A DNA stretch of 25,774 nt. Source: a virus. Where the stretch lies: positions 1 through 25,774 of IMG/VR virus record IMGVR_UViG_3300000956_000076; one strand, given 5' to 3'. This document shows, piece after piece, positions 1 to 6,954 of the stretch. The position numbers and the translations under genes are program-made. The notes below the pieces were generated by a model. The model saw only the letters and a list, made by a program, of their open reading frames with translations. It was not told where the DNA came from and made no database searches. The number at the start of each line of letters is the position of its first letter. Within the stretch, counting starts at the first letter, position 1.

Positions 1-1572
1 TGCGAATCCAGCCGCGATATCCTCTGACTGCTGCTTGAAACCTTCATTTGCCGAAAGTGTAGCTTCTTCGTTTATTCGTTGGGTTTCTTCGATATCCATT
101 TGCTGTTGGATATAGTGGGCATGCATTGTGTCAGATAGGTTCTTAAAACCAGCATTGGCTATTAATGTCTGCTCCCTAACCCTTCGTATTGCTTCCCCAG
201 TATTTGTCGTAACAACCGCTGTTGTAGCTATAACTGGATTTAATGCCTCTTGTTCTTTTTTCTGTTCTGCAACCTTTCTTGTGTAACTCTCTATAAATCC
301 AGTTAAGTTATAAACGGCACTTTGATATTTTAGTAAATTTGCATTTTGCGCATCGACATTTCTACCCGCAGCTATATCAGCCTGTGCACGTGTTATCGAC
401 CTATTGTAAGCTTCAAGTCTTGACTTTGCTTCATTGAGAATAGTGCTTGATCGCTCGAATTCTGTAGCGCCTGCCTTGACTCCTTTAGCCAACGAATATT
501 GACTAATTGCTGCTTCGTCGGCTTCAGCATTTACCTTATTTAGGGAGTCTACCAATCCGGCCACAAGCCCAACAGCGGCAGTAATTGCAGTTAGCCAAAG
601 GAATGCTGGGTTGAGAGTCGCGAGTGCTGAAATTGCGGTTTTTACTGTTCCAATTGCAGTTGTAAGTCCGCCGAAAGCTTGAGCAAGTTTTCCGATAGTT
701 CCAATCAAGGGACCGGCAGCGGCAGCGGCGAGTGCGATATTGACTATTGTCTTTTTAGTTTCCGGGTCAAGTTTGTTGAATTCTTGTATTAGGCCAGAAA
801 CAGTCTTCATGATGTCGCGAAGAGTTGGCAGGAGTATTTCGCCAAAACCGCGGGCAAGTTCCATCGCATCATCTTTTAGGGTAGATAGCTGACCAGCGAA
901 CGACTTGCCGAGCTTTTCGGTTCCTTGAAAGAATCTACCACCTTCGCTTGTAGCGCTTGTAAATGCCTTGGCTACTTCTTCTGCTGAAATTCCACCTTCT
1001 TCCATGCGCTTCTTAAGCTCTGCCATGGTTTCGCCGGTGACTTTGCTTATTTCTTGAAGCGGGTTAAAGCCGACGTTTATGAGTTGGAGCAAGTCCTGCC
1101 CCATAAGTCGGCCAGTTGAAGAAATCTGACCGAAGACAACAGAAAGGGACTCAAACTTTTGAGAATCACCAAGGGCTATATCGCCGAGTTGTTTGGTTAT
1201 TGGCAGGATGCTTTCTGCGGCTACACCAAATGACAGAAGTGTTTTAGCACCTTGCGCAATGTCTTGAAACTCGAACGGCGTAGTTGATGCAAACTGTTTT
1301 AACTGCCCGAGTAGAACCTTTGCTTTCTCGCCCGACCCTAAAAGAGTTTCGAAGGCAATCTGAGCGGATTCCATATCAGATGCTGACTTAACGGCGGCGA
1401 CACCTATTCCGACCAATGGCAATGTAATGAATTTGGTGAGATTGCCGCCTATTTTGCTCGCGGTTTTGCCAAAGTCTTCGAGGTTTTTTTCGCTTTTGTT
1501 TATCGCGGAATCGAACTCTTTGTTCTCTCCTACGATACGCACGATCATGTCGCCAAGCGACCGGGTAGCCAT
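1..1572 (-). CDS. Tape measure protein, N-terminal part (3' end outside window)
   Basis: The reading frame is open from ATG at 1572 to the window edge, giving 524 residues with no stop. The N-terminal half matches the phage tape-measure N-terminal domain pattern: a TTPFEFQ segment, LLSFGV, QLGDIALG, FGQISSTGRLMGQDLLQLINVG, FNPLQEISKVTG and GGRFFQGTEKL. This is followed by an Ala/Gly-rich hydrophobic stretch, as expected for a membrane-interacting segment, and then coiled-coil-like Ala/Glu/Gln-rich sequence. Proteins of this family set tail length and are ejected during DNA entry. The start shares one base with the stop of the chaperone extension (TAATG), so translation is probably coupled. 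What is missing is the C-terminal portion, whose length cannot be judged. Family assignment is firm. Confidence 0.93.
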   Translation of the reverse strand, partial: MATRSLGDMIVRIVGENKEFDSAINKSEKNLEDFGKTASKIGGNLTKFITLPLVGIGVAAVKSASDMESAQIAFETLLGSGEKAKVLLGQLKQFASTTPFEFQDIAQGAKTLLSFGVAAESILPITKQLGDIALGDSQKFESLSVVFGQISSTGRLMGQDLLQLINVGFNPLQEISKVTGETMAELKKRMEEGGISAEEVAKAFTSATSEGGRFFQGTEKLGKSFAGQLSTLKDDAMELARGFGEILLPTLRDIMKTVSGLIQEFNKLDPETKKTIVNIALAAAAAGPLIGTIGKLAQAFGGLTTAIGTVKTAISALATLNPAFLWLTAITAAVGLVAGLVDSLNKVNAEADEAAISQYSLAKGVKAGATEFERSSTILNEAKSRLEAYNRSITRAQADIAAGRNVDAQNANLLKYQSAVYNLTGFIESYTRKVAEQKKEQEALNPVIATTAVVTTNTGEAIRRVREQTLIANAGFKNLSDTMHAHYIQQQMDIEETQRINEEATLSANEGFKQQSEDIAAGFA

Positions 1573-1784
1573 TAACCAATCTCCCCATATTGCTTTCTAA
1601 GCTCTTCACGTTTCGCCGCTAATTCGTCGTATGTCATTTCAACGGCCTTTCTTGCATTCGGTTTTTCTGGCTGCGGATACTTTTGTTTCAATCCTTCATT
1701 GATGTACAAAATCAACTGCGCCCAGGTCATTTGCCAAAGGATGTATTCCTTTGTTGCCCACGGATACAGCATCCCCATAGTCAC
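1572..1784 (-). CDS. Tail assembly chaperone, -1 frame extension (GT-type)
   Basis: This is a 70-residue open frame between the chaperone gene and the tape measure gene. It is most likely not translated alone but as the C-terminal part of a frameshift product. In the -1 frame relative to the upstream gene it is open from the slippery site at 1829-1835 to the TAA at 1572-1574, which gives an 85-residue extension and a 204-residue fusion. The residues are polar with charged helices (for example MTYDELAAKREELRKQYG). A GTG codon at 1784 could in principle start it independently but has no good Shine-Dalgarno sequence. Position directly before the tape measure gene is the classic place for the G/GT pair of lambda-like tails. 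Confidence 0.82.
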   Translation of the reverse strand: MTMGMLYPWATKEYILWQMTWAQLILYINEGLKQKYPQPEKPNARKAVEMTYDELAAKREELRKQYGEIG

Positions 1785-1790
1785 GAATAT

Positions 1791-1835
1791 GGGGCCAAGC
1801 GTTAACTTACCGTCTTGGCCCCCTCCTCGTTTTTT
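1791..1835 (-). promoter_or_regulatory. Programmed -1 ribosomal frameshift signal
   Basis: On the minus strand the heptamer A AAA AAC occupies 1835-1829 in the correct zero-frame phase (codons TCA AAA AAC). After a 6-base spacer a perfect 9-bp stem follows: GGGGCCAAG at 1822-1814 pairs with CTTGGCCCC at 1799-1791 around a 14-base loop. Slippage by -1 continues as CGA GGA GGG into the open frame that ends at 1572. Heptamer, spacing and stem all fit known frameshift signals in tail chaperone genes. Confidence 0.88.
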
Positions 1836-2185
1836 GAGGCATACCGCTCAAGCCCCTGCATGGAATCATAAAGAGTCTTTCGAATCTCGCGCGCAAATAC
1901 CTGAACCTGCCCAACCGTGGTGTTACTCCTGAACCATTTTTCATCAAATTCGGGGTGGCTATGTTCACAAAAAAGGGCACATAGTTTGACAGCGAGATCG
2001 AAACCTTCCTCGGCTTTCTTCAAGTCGTTTTCAAGTTCTTTTGGTTTCATTGCGAAAAGCTTTTCAGCAATCTCGTTTACCCGGAACGTGATCGCTACCG
2101 GGATAAACGAAATATCAATTTCTTTGCCACCGAGCTTTATCTTTCGAGATTCGGTTTTGAGTATGTCGAGGTCAATTATGTCCAT
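1802..2185 (-). CDS. Tail assembly chaperone (G-type)
   Basis: The protein has 127 residues and starts at ATG 2185, four bases after the tail tube stop. It is acidic and helical with a LysLeuGlyGly-Lys-Glu-Ile start of the fold (KLGGKEIDISFIP). Length and position between tail tube and tape measure genes fit the first tail assembly chaperone, which binds the tape measure protein and recruits tube subunits. The last codons carry the frameshift heptamer, so two products are expected: this 127-residue form and a longer 204-residue form. No catalytic motif is present or expected. The call rests on synteny and the frameshift signal more than on sequence identity. Confidence 0.85.
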   Translation of the reverse strand: MDIIDLDILKTESRKIKLGGKEIDISFIPVAITFRVNEIAEKLFAMKPKELENDLKKAEEGFDLAVKLCALFCEHSHPEFDEKWFRSNTTVGQVQVFAREIRKTLYDSMQGLERYASKNEEGAKTVS

Positions 2186-2188
2186 GGC

Positions 2189-2743
2189 TTAGACCTGCTT
2201 AACGATGCTAAAGAGCTGAGCACCTGCGGTAAGGGTCGTATCGACTTCCGCACTGATCGTAATGGGCATGACGTTGATGGGGTCGGCGTCATTGTCAGAT
2301 TTTGCGGTGACCTGAAATCCGCTTTTGATGAAGCAGCGGAACAGAGTGACAACAAGCGTTTTCGTAGCCCCGGAAACCGTTGATGTATTCGTGAGCTTGA
2401 AAATCTTCGGGGTTATCGCAACGTTGCCACCACCAGTTACGGTATAAACCGTACCACCAGTAGTAAGCGTGATCGCACCACCCATGATGGTAGTAAGCAC
2501 CGAAAGATCGAACTCGATCAGTTCCATATCAACCGAGAACGCCTCAGTAGAAATACCTTCTACCGGGTCAGGCGAGTTGCCGGACTGGATGTCGTAGTAC
2601 TCGGGTGTGTATCCCCACGAATTGACCATTCCGGCACCGAGATTCGTATAGCTACCGGCTACCGTGGTCTGAGCCACTTCGATCTTGTAGTTACCGGTTA
2701 CAAGGTTGGCGCTTGTGGCCCTGCTTGTTTGATAATTAGGCAT
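2189..2743 (-). CDS. Major tail (tube) protein
   Basis: The protein has 184 residues and is rich in Thr, Val and Gly with predicted beta strands (GGAITLTTGGTVYTVTGGGN), in keeping with the tail-tube fold shared by long-tailed phages. It lies between the tail terminator and chaperone genes, the standard position for the tube protein, whose rings form the DNA conduit. A segment near residues 45-65 (YTPEYYDIQSGNSPDPVEGI) resembles the loop after the first strands in many tube proteins. The start is ATG 2743; the stop is directly followed by the chaperone start. No extra Ig-like domain is visible at the C terminus. Confidence 0.78.
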   Translation of the reverse strand: MPNYQTSRATSANLVTGNYKIEVAQTTVAGSYTNLGAGMVNSWGYTPEYYDIQSGNSPDPVEGISTEAFSVDMELIEFDLSVLTTIMGGAITLTTGGTVYTVTGGGNVAITPKIFKLTNTSTVSGATKTLVVTLFRCFIKSGFQVTAKSDNDADPINVMPITISAEVDTTLTAGAQLFSIVKQV

Positions 2744-2757
2744 TTAGCTGCCCTCCC

Positions 2758-3180
2758 TTATGATACCGTTTCCACACGGTAGACGATTTGCAAATCCAGT
2801 GGCGCGTTGAATGTTTGTTCATCCGGCTCTGGTATAAGTCCCTGATCTGTTATGGATGCGCGAGAAAAGTCGAACGTTGTCGGTGCGGTGCCCCAAATCC
2901 CATATGTAGTCATGCCTTCTGAACCGCCCCACAATTCTTTGACCTGTCTGGCAAGTTCCATTGCGGCTGATGCAGTTGCGGCCCGGCAGTTGATCGAATA
3001 GATTTCCGATTCCATGCCGTAATGGCGGTTGCCAGACAGTTTGAAATAGTTGATCGCGGGCAATGTTGAAGTTGACGGCCTGAGCCCGTGGTAGACTCGA
3101 CCGGAAGTGCCAGCGCCCACGATTGCCGTAATAGCTGTTGTGCTCAGCATAGCAAGCCCGATTGCATCATGCGCTTTCAC
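2758..3180 (-). CDS. Tail terminator / tail completion protein (DUF3168-like)
   Basis: The 140-residue protein begins with a helix (AHDAIGLAMLSTTAITAIVG) followed by RVYHGLRPSTSTLPAINYF and then YSINCRAATASAAMELARQVKEL. This is the layout of DUF3168-type tail terminators: an N-terminal 'positions and values' helix, a Pro-rich strand, and a helix after the YxINCRA strand. Such proteins form the ring that ends the tail tube and meets the head. ATG at 3180 overlaps the upstream gene's TGA (ATGA), so it is translationally coupled to the gp10-like gene. Confidence 0.75.
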   Translation of the reverse strand: MKAHDAIGLAMLSTTAITAIVGAGTSGRVYHGLRPSTSTLPAINYFKLSGNRHYGMESEIYSINCRAATASAAMELARQVKELWGGSEGMTTYGIWGTAPTTFDFSRASITDQGLIPEPDEQTFNAPLDLQIVYRVETVS

Positions 3181-3590
3181 TGTAGAAATTCCTTAAACAC
3201 AATCTTGCTTTCACGTTCGACAAGCGTGAGTGACCGACCTTCTGCTAAGGCAAGTGCTGGACGAAGGAATGGCTGTGCATTCGTTTTAGATGTGCCGAAT
3301 TCCATCCACGTGCCGTGCATTACTGCCGTGCCAACCCATGCCTCAAGTTCTTCTTGAGGCTTGCCGATCTTGTCAATTTCAAGAGCCGGTGATTCTACAT
3401 CCGTACCCTTAACTCGCGATTGAGTTGTTATACTTCCTGCAAGCTGGCCGGTATCGATTGGCGCAAGAGCCTTAGCCTGACCTTCGACAATCAAACCAAC
3501 CCCGAAAATGCTTTGCCCGACAGCTTTCTTGCCGAGTATTTTTACTTCTTTACCATTCCATACTTTTTCAATTGTTGTTTTGAAAGCCAT
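3177..3590 (-). CDS. HK97 gp10-like head-tail joining protein
   Basis: The protein has 137 residues. Two hallmarks of the HK97-gp10-like family are visible: AKALAPIDTGQLAGSI at about residues 35-50, and WMEFGTSKTNAQPFLRPAL at about residues 96-114. The family lies at the neck of siphoviruses, acting in head-tail joining or tail completion. It follows the head closure gene with a shared base and overlaps the tail terminator gene by four bases. Length matches the family's usual 120-150 residues. Confidence 0.85.
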   Translation of the reverse strand: MAFKTTIEKVWNGKEVKILGKKAVGQSIFGVGLIVEGQAKALAPIDTGQLAGSITTQSRVKGTDVESPALEIDKIGKPQEELEAWVGTAVMHGTWMEFGTSKTNAQPFLRPALALAEGRSLTLVERESKIVFKEFLQ

Positions 3591-3925
3591 CAGACAATCC
3601 TCTTCATGCCGACAACCATGAGTTGGCCGCGATTGGCTACGTCGTCAGGTATCCCGGTTAGCTGATAGGTCTTGCCTGCATATGTGGCGTAGGCATCGGT
3701 ATTCAAAATCCCATAATCACCGACTTCAAACGCCAGCACGTCTGTGCTTTCCTTTGCGATTTTGTCAGAGAGTAAACGGCTATTCGAACCGGGCTGCCAG
3801 ATACTTGCGCGTGCTACCGTGGTAGTCGTTGCCACTGTTGAAGTATTACCTAAACCATCATTCGAAATAGTTTCGCGAGTTATCGTAACGGCATTGATAA
3901 GATTTAAGGCATTTCTCAAACTCAT
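3590..3925 (-). CDS. Head closure (stopper) protein
   Basis: The protein has 111 residues and is dominated by short beta strands: RASIWQPGSN, TDVLAFEVGDYGIL, YATYAGKTYQLTGIPDDVANRGQLMVVGMKRI. The pattern of an N-terminal helix, a region listing the rate or value (VARASIWQP), and a C-terminal strand ending in a basic residue fits stopper proteins of the SPP1 gp16/HK97 gp7 type, which close the connector after packaging. The place between adaptor and gp10-like genes supports this. The start overlaps the adaptor gene's stop (ATGA). Sequence similarity is weak, so synteny carries the call. Confidence 0.68.
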   Translation of the reverse strand: MSLRNALNLINAVTITRETISNDGLGNTSTVATTTTVARASIWQPGSNSRLLSDKIAKESTDVLAFEVGDYGILNTDAYATYAGKTYQLTGIPDDVANRGQLMVVGMKRIV

Positions 3926-4482
3926 CGTATACTCGCTAATTTGAATACTGATAGCGCGTTTACCATTGATTGCGGGTAATTGCTTGTTTGATCGCTACCC
4001 GTTTCCCTTGTTTCAGACCAAGGACCAAGTGTAATTGATTTGACATTTGCATCCTGATTGGGACGGATGTCCACGTCAAACGCGACCATCTGAGCCGCTA
4101 TCTGTTTCAAACCTTCCGGCCATTGCACAACCGAGAAGTAAATTGTCCTGCCTGAAAGTTCGGCAATTGCGGTAGATGTAGTCACAAGGGTCATAACTGA
4201 TGTGGTTACGGTCGAAACTGTTTTGTACCCGTCATTTCTATGGGAATTTGAGATATATACCTCGTCCCCATTCATGAATCCGAAATCTTCCCAATGTGAC
4301 CCTATGGTTATCGTTCCACCTGAACCGCCTGAGAAATCCGCAAGGCTTGCAATGCACAGATCGGATACGAAATAGTTGTTTGTGATTAGGTTGATATTTC
4401 TTACCACCGAATCAATTTGCAGTTGAGTCGGTGTTCCAGTGATCGACGTGAAGGTAGAAATTTCTGCCGGAGTCAATAGCAC
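3922..4482 (-). CDS. Head-tail connector (adaptor) protein with inserted beta domain
   Basis: The protein has 186 residues. The N-terminal 35 residues (LTPAEISTFTSITGTPTQLQ, then a helix with NINLITNNYF) and the C-terminal helices (WPEGLKQIAAQMVAFDVD, then NALSVFKLASIR) look like the helical adaptor that attaches to the portal ring. Between them, at about residues 46-115, is a Gly/Thr-rich beta stretch with the pattern FMNGDEVYISNS-NDGYKTVSTV, a GD...S..NDG..tV motif that recurs in unrelated phage structural proteins. It is therefore longer than a typical 100-110 residue adaptor by about one small domain. Start ATG 4482 follows the hairpin at 4504-4519. Confidence 0.65.
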   Translation of the reverse strand: MLLTPAEISTFTSITGTPTQLQIDSVVRNINLITNNYFVSDLCIASLADFSGGSGGTITIGSHWEDFGFMNGDEVYISNSHRNDGYKTVSTVTTSVMTLVTTSTAIAELSGRTIYFSVVQWPEGLKQIAAQMVAFDVDIRPNQDANVKSITLGPWSETRETGSDQTSNYPQSMVNALSVFKLASIR

Positions 4483-4503
4483 TTAGTCAACCTTTCGAAG
4501 CAA

Positions 4504-4519
4504 GGGGCCTTTCGGCCCC
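4504..4519 (-). promoter_or_regulatory. GNRA-type hairpin between coding regions
   Basis: On the minus-strand RNA, GGGGCC-GAAA-GGCCCC forms a perfect 6-bp GC stem with a GAAA tetraloop in the 42-base gap between the small head protein gene and the adaptor gene. No T-run follows, so it is not a normal intrinsic terminator. It may be an RNA-stability or processing element that sets different levels for capsid and neck genes. That role is inference. Confidence 0.5.
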
Positions 4520-4524
4520 CGCTA

Positions 4525-4878
4525 TTAGAGCTGAATCGCCGATACGTACACGCCGGTAGATGTTGCCACCAGCAGTTGAACGTACCCGTTCGAGTTCAGA
4601 TACCGAGCAGATTCAAACGACGTTCCAGCCACCATGACCGTCCCGTTAGTCGCGGCCACAGTACCGAGTGTGAACGCGGTATAGTCGCCCTGACCGATTG
4701 CGCTATAGCCAGTCCCGGCCTTGAGCGTAACGACAGTTGTAACAGTATCGTTATTCTCGATGCAGATGACGGCTTTCGCATAATCTGTGATGCCAGATAC
4801 GTAATGAGTACCGGCAGTTACGAGCGTTTTAGCCCGAGTGGTAAATAGTCCGCCAGTTACGGCTGCTACTGTTGCCAT
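4525..4878 (-). CDS. Small Thr/Ala-rich probable head (decoration-like) protein
   Basis: The protein has 117 residues, almost no charged residues and strongly beta-type composition (Thr, Val, Ala, Gly), for example TTVVTLKAGTGYSAIGQGDY and VQLLVATSTGVYVSAIQL. It starts two bases after the major capsid stop and shares the capsid operon. Small beta-rich proteins in this position are often capsid decoration or head-fibre proteins. The repeated T-x-V strands would suit a surface-bound trimer. No specific family is recognised, so the role is inferred from composition and place. If the phage glycosylates its virion, the many surface Thr/Ser residues here would be an obvious candidate target. Confidence 0.6.
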   Translation of the reverse strand: MATVAAVTGGLFTTRAKTLVTAGTHYVSGITDYAKAVICIENNDTVTTVVTLKAGTGYSAIGQGDYTAFTLGTVAATNGTVMVAGTSFESARYLNSNGYVQLLVATSTGVYVSAIQL

Positions 4879-4880
4879 GA

Positions 4881-5747
4881 TTACGCCCCCTCAATCGCGT
4901 AGAGAGTGCCGAGAGAACTCGGACGCACTACCTTGGCGCCGTATACATACAGACCTTTAACAGCGGCGTTGAAACGCTTTTCCTGTTCGAAAGCCTGAAT
5001 CTTAGAAATCTGACCTGCATAAGAAATTGCCGAACGGTCACCGAACATGATTGCGTTGACGGTAGAAATAGTGGCAACGTTGTTCGACACGTAGAGGTCG
5101 AAGCCCCAAAGCCTACCAACAAAGCCTTCAATCAGTACGCCGCCGCCAAGGTCTTTGGTTGTTGCCGTAGCAGATACAGTACCGGTGTTAGCGATGACAA
5201 GCTTCTGATGGAACCACGGAGGTATTACCATCCAGCGGCCATTGCGGGGAACGTTGTTTTCGTCGGCATAACGAGATGCATAGGAAAGCGAAGTGATCGC
5301 ATTGCCGGTGCTCGAATAAACGGTAATTCCAGTACCAGAAGTGCCAAGGTTGGTAGCGTTACTGATGCCAGCTTCCGAATACTTGCTCGCAATGAACTGG
5401 TCGATGTTATCGCCAATTGCATAAGCGGCTTCGTCGGTTGCAGGATTCATGAGCTTCGGATTGGTCTGCGCGTTTTCTATGTCATCGATTTCAAAAGCGA
5501 AATACTTCTGTTGGTCGATGGTCAAAACTTTCTGCGCAGATTCAAGAGTCTGAATTGTGATATCGCTATGTGCCGTGTAGCTGTTTACGGTGATAGCTCC
5601 GATTTCGTTGATCTTGACCTGATCGCCATAGGCAGAAATTTCGCCCTGATAATCGGTATTCACAACGTTTCCATACACAAGATTCTTGCGGAGTCGTACG
5701 AAAATCTTCGAACTCCAAACCTCAGGTACAAAATGTGTTACTGCCAT
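4881..5747 (-). CDS. Major capsid protein
   Basis: The protein has 288 residues. Features typical of HK97-fold coat proteins of the P22-coat-like/gp5-like group are visible: the start THFVPEVWSSKIFVRLRKNLVYG (N-arm and first helix), GDQVKINEIGAITVNSYT, the LTIDQQKYFAFEIDDIE strand, a helical DEAAYAIGDNIDQFIASKYSE spine-like helix, then RWMVIPPWFHQKL and LWGFDLYVSNNV, a common P-domain pattern. It follows the scaffold gene and has a good ribosome binding site (AAAGGA). No fused protease or scaffold domain is present. Confidence 0.9.
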   Translation of the reverse strand: MAVTHFVPEVWSSKIFVRLRKNLVYGNVVNTDYQGEISAYGDQVKINEIGAITVNSYTAHSDITIQTLESAQKVLTIDQQKYFAFEIDDIENAQTNPKLMNPATDEAAYAIGDNIDQFIASKYSEAGISNATNLGTSGTGITVYSSTGNAITSLSYASRYADENNVPRNGRWMVIPPWFHQKLVIANTGTVSATATTKDLGGGVLIEGFVGRLWGFDLYVSNNVATISTVNAIMFGDRSAISYAGQISKIQAFEQEKRFNAAVKGLYVYGAKVVRPSSLGTLYAIEGA

Positions 5748-5762
5748 TAAGGTAGTCCTTTA

Positions 5763-6416
5763 TTAAGCGGTAAGGTATTTATCAAGTTCACCCTTCAATT
5801 CAAGTTCAATCATCTGCTCTTTGGTTAGGGTCTTGATATCCAACTTACCTTTCTCAGACTGGCCGGAGCCAGGCCGGTAGCTGCCGGAAGCAACCAATTC
5901 ATTTCTAATGCGGGCTTCCAAATCAGCGTCGCGTTTAGCAACCTTATCTAAGGCCACCAAACCTTCCTCAAGACTGGACGGCAACCAACCTGCTTCAATC
6001 AAGGCTATTGCATCGACTTTCTTCTTAGAACCTTCTTCGATTAGCTGACGCTGCAAGGTTTCCCGTGCGCGTGCCGACTTTTCGGATTCGAAGGATTCAC
6101 GAAGTTCGCGAATTTGTTTTTCTTGCTCAGTCTCAGCCGGATTTCGTTTAAGAATCTCAGCCGCGACCGCACGCTTAACTTCGGCGTCGATCTTTTCGCG
6201 TTCTTTCTTGACCGCCGTCTGAACGCCTTCCGAAACACGTCTGTCTGTCTCAGGATGGGTTTTCAGAATCCTTGCGCCTTCCTCTGTCTCAAGAAATGAA
6301 GCCACAAGCTCGGTAGTAACCTTTGGCGTTATTTCCGCCATGAAAGTCTTCACATCTTCACTGTCTTTGTTTTCAGCGAGATATGCCTTGATTTCATCGA
6401 TGCTCTCGATTGCCAT
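5763..6416 (-). CDS. Capsid scaffolding protein (DUF4355-like)
   Basis: The 217-residue protein is very rich in Glu, Lys, Arg and Ala. It contains a long predicted coiled coil at about residues 65-135 (VQTAVKKEREKIDAEVKRAV, then EQEKQIRELRESFESEKSAR), followed by a Gly/Ser linker (SGSYRPGSGQSEKGKL) and a basic/acidic C-terminal helix (TKEQMIELELKGELDKYL). A coiled-coil protein of about 200 residues directly before the major capsid gene is the normal scaffold arrangement, and the pattern is like DUF4355 minor structural/scaffold proteins. It is the first gene after the intrinsic terminator at 6508-6542, so its supply may be controlled by read-through. Confidence 0.85.
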   Translation of the reverse strand: MAIESIDEIKAYLAENKDSEDVKTFMAEITPKVTTELVASFLETEEGARILKTHPETDRRVSEGVQTAVKKEREKIDAEVKRAVAAEILKRNPAETEQEKQIRELRESFESEKSARARETLQRQLIEEGSKKKVDAIALIEAGWLPSSLEEGLVALDKVAKRDADLEARIRNELVASGSYRPGSGQSEKGKLDIKTLTKEQMIELELKGELDKYLTA

Positions 6417-6424
6417 GATATGCC

Positions 6425-6492
6425 TTTTGCCCGCTTGTTCGCGTGCTAACTGATTTTGCCCGCTAACAGTTCATTTGCCCTGCGCGTGCCAA
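6425..6492 (-). repeat. Short direct repeats upstream of the scaffold gene
   Basis: In the 90-base leader between the terminator and the scaffold gene, the minus strand carries GCGGGCAAAA at 6434-6425 and 6463-6454, plus a looser copy GCAGGGCAAAT at 6483-6473. It also carries TTGGCACGCG at 6492-6483 and TTAGCACGCG at 6449-6440, so a composite unit (TTRGCACGCG then RGGGCAAA) appears twice. This could be a protein binding site or an RNA element. No function is recognised. Confidence 0.45.
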
Positions 6493-6507
6493 TCGATTTT
6501 GACAAAT

Positions 6508-6542
6508 AAAAAAGGCCGACCATCCCCTAAGGGCGGTCGGCC
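6508..6542 (-). terminator. Intrinsic terminator in front of the capsid operon
   Basis: On the minus strand GGCCGACC (6542-6535) pairs perfectly with GGTCGGCC (6521-6514). An inner CCCTTAGGG can extend the hairpin, and the stem is followed by TTTTTT (6513-6508). It lies after the 56-residue membrane protein gene and before the scaffold gene, downstream of a probable promoter at 6574-6603. Confidence 0.88.
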
Positions 6543-6573
6543 TCTCGTTATTCAAGTCGGTCGATCTTTAACT

Positions 6574-6603
6574 AATATATAGCCTGTTCAAATACTTTTG
6601 CAA
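6574..6603 (-). promoter_or_regulatory. Probable sigma-70-type promoter before the terminator
   Basis: On the minus strand a TTGCAA box (6603-6598) is followed by TATATA (6581-6576, spacer 16) or TATATT (6579-6574, spacer 18). The same TTGCAA -35 is used at 23401-23406. The start point would lie about 25 bases before the terminator stem, so transcripts would need read-through to express the scaffold and capsid genes. Confidence 0.5.
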
Positions 6604-6610
6604 GGGCCCG

Positions 6611-6781
6611 TTATTTCTTTTGCTTTGCGGTTTCTGAACTTAACGCTATCAAAGCAATGACTGGACTAAACAACACAGCCAAAGAAAAATACTTCCACCC
6701 ACTTGCCCCTAATTTCTCAGCATGAACGCCTGAGAAAATTGCAGCGCCTACATACCACGCTATGCCAATGAAATATTCCAT
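6611..6781 (-). CDS. Two-helix small membrane protein
   Basis: The protein has 56 residues. Two hydrophobic segments are visible (FIGIAWYVGAAIFSGVHA at about 4-21 and WKYFSLAVLFSPVIALIALS at about 29-48), joined by a short charged loop and ending in a basic tail (KQKK). ATG 6781 shares its A with the stop of the upstream gene (TAATG), and AAAAGG precedes it. The shape fits a small holin or another membrane-active phage protein, but it sits in the head module with no endolysin nearby, so no function is assigned. Confidence 0.72.
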   Translation of the reverse strand: MEYFIGIAWYVGAAIFSGVHAEKLGASGWKYFSLAVLFSPVIALIALSSETAKQKK

Positions 6782-6954
6782 TATCTACCATCCTTTTTAG
6801 GAAGCGCTATTTTGTCGCTTTCCCTAATTTCTTTATCTACTCGCGTGACAACGCCATCGCAAACTGTGAACGAGACAGACACGGTGCCATACTCTACTGT
6901 TTTCAAATGCGCATCTAACCAGTTGAAATATTGAGAAAGAGCGGTTCCGGTCAT
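6781..6954 (-). CDS. Small hypothetical protein after the MuF-like gene
   Basis: The protein has 57 residues, starting MTGTALSQYFNWLDAHLKTV and ending in a Lys-rich tail. ATG 6954 overlaps the MuF-like gene's TGA (ATGA), and AGGAAG lies eight bases upstream, so this start is preferred over ATG 6960. It is soluble with an amphipathic helix and a beta hairpin (YGTVSVSFTVCDGVVTRV). No family is recognised. It is coupled on both sides, to the MuF-like gene and to the two-helix membrane protein. Confidence 0.72.
   Translation of the reverse strand: MTGTALSQYFNWLDAHLKTVEYGTVSVSFTVCDGVVTRVDKEIRESDKIALPKKDGR

Noticed and set aside
5208-5750. A 180-residue open frame on the plus strand
   Set aside because: It lies fully opposite the major capsid gene, has no ribosome site and no recognisable motif. 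It is a reverse-strand shadow.
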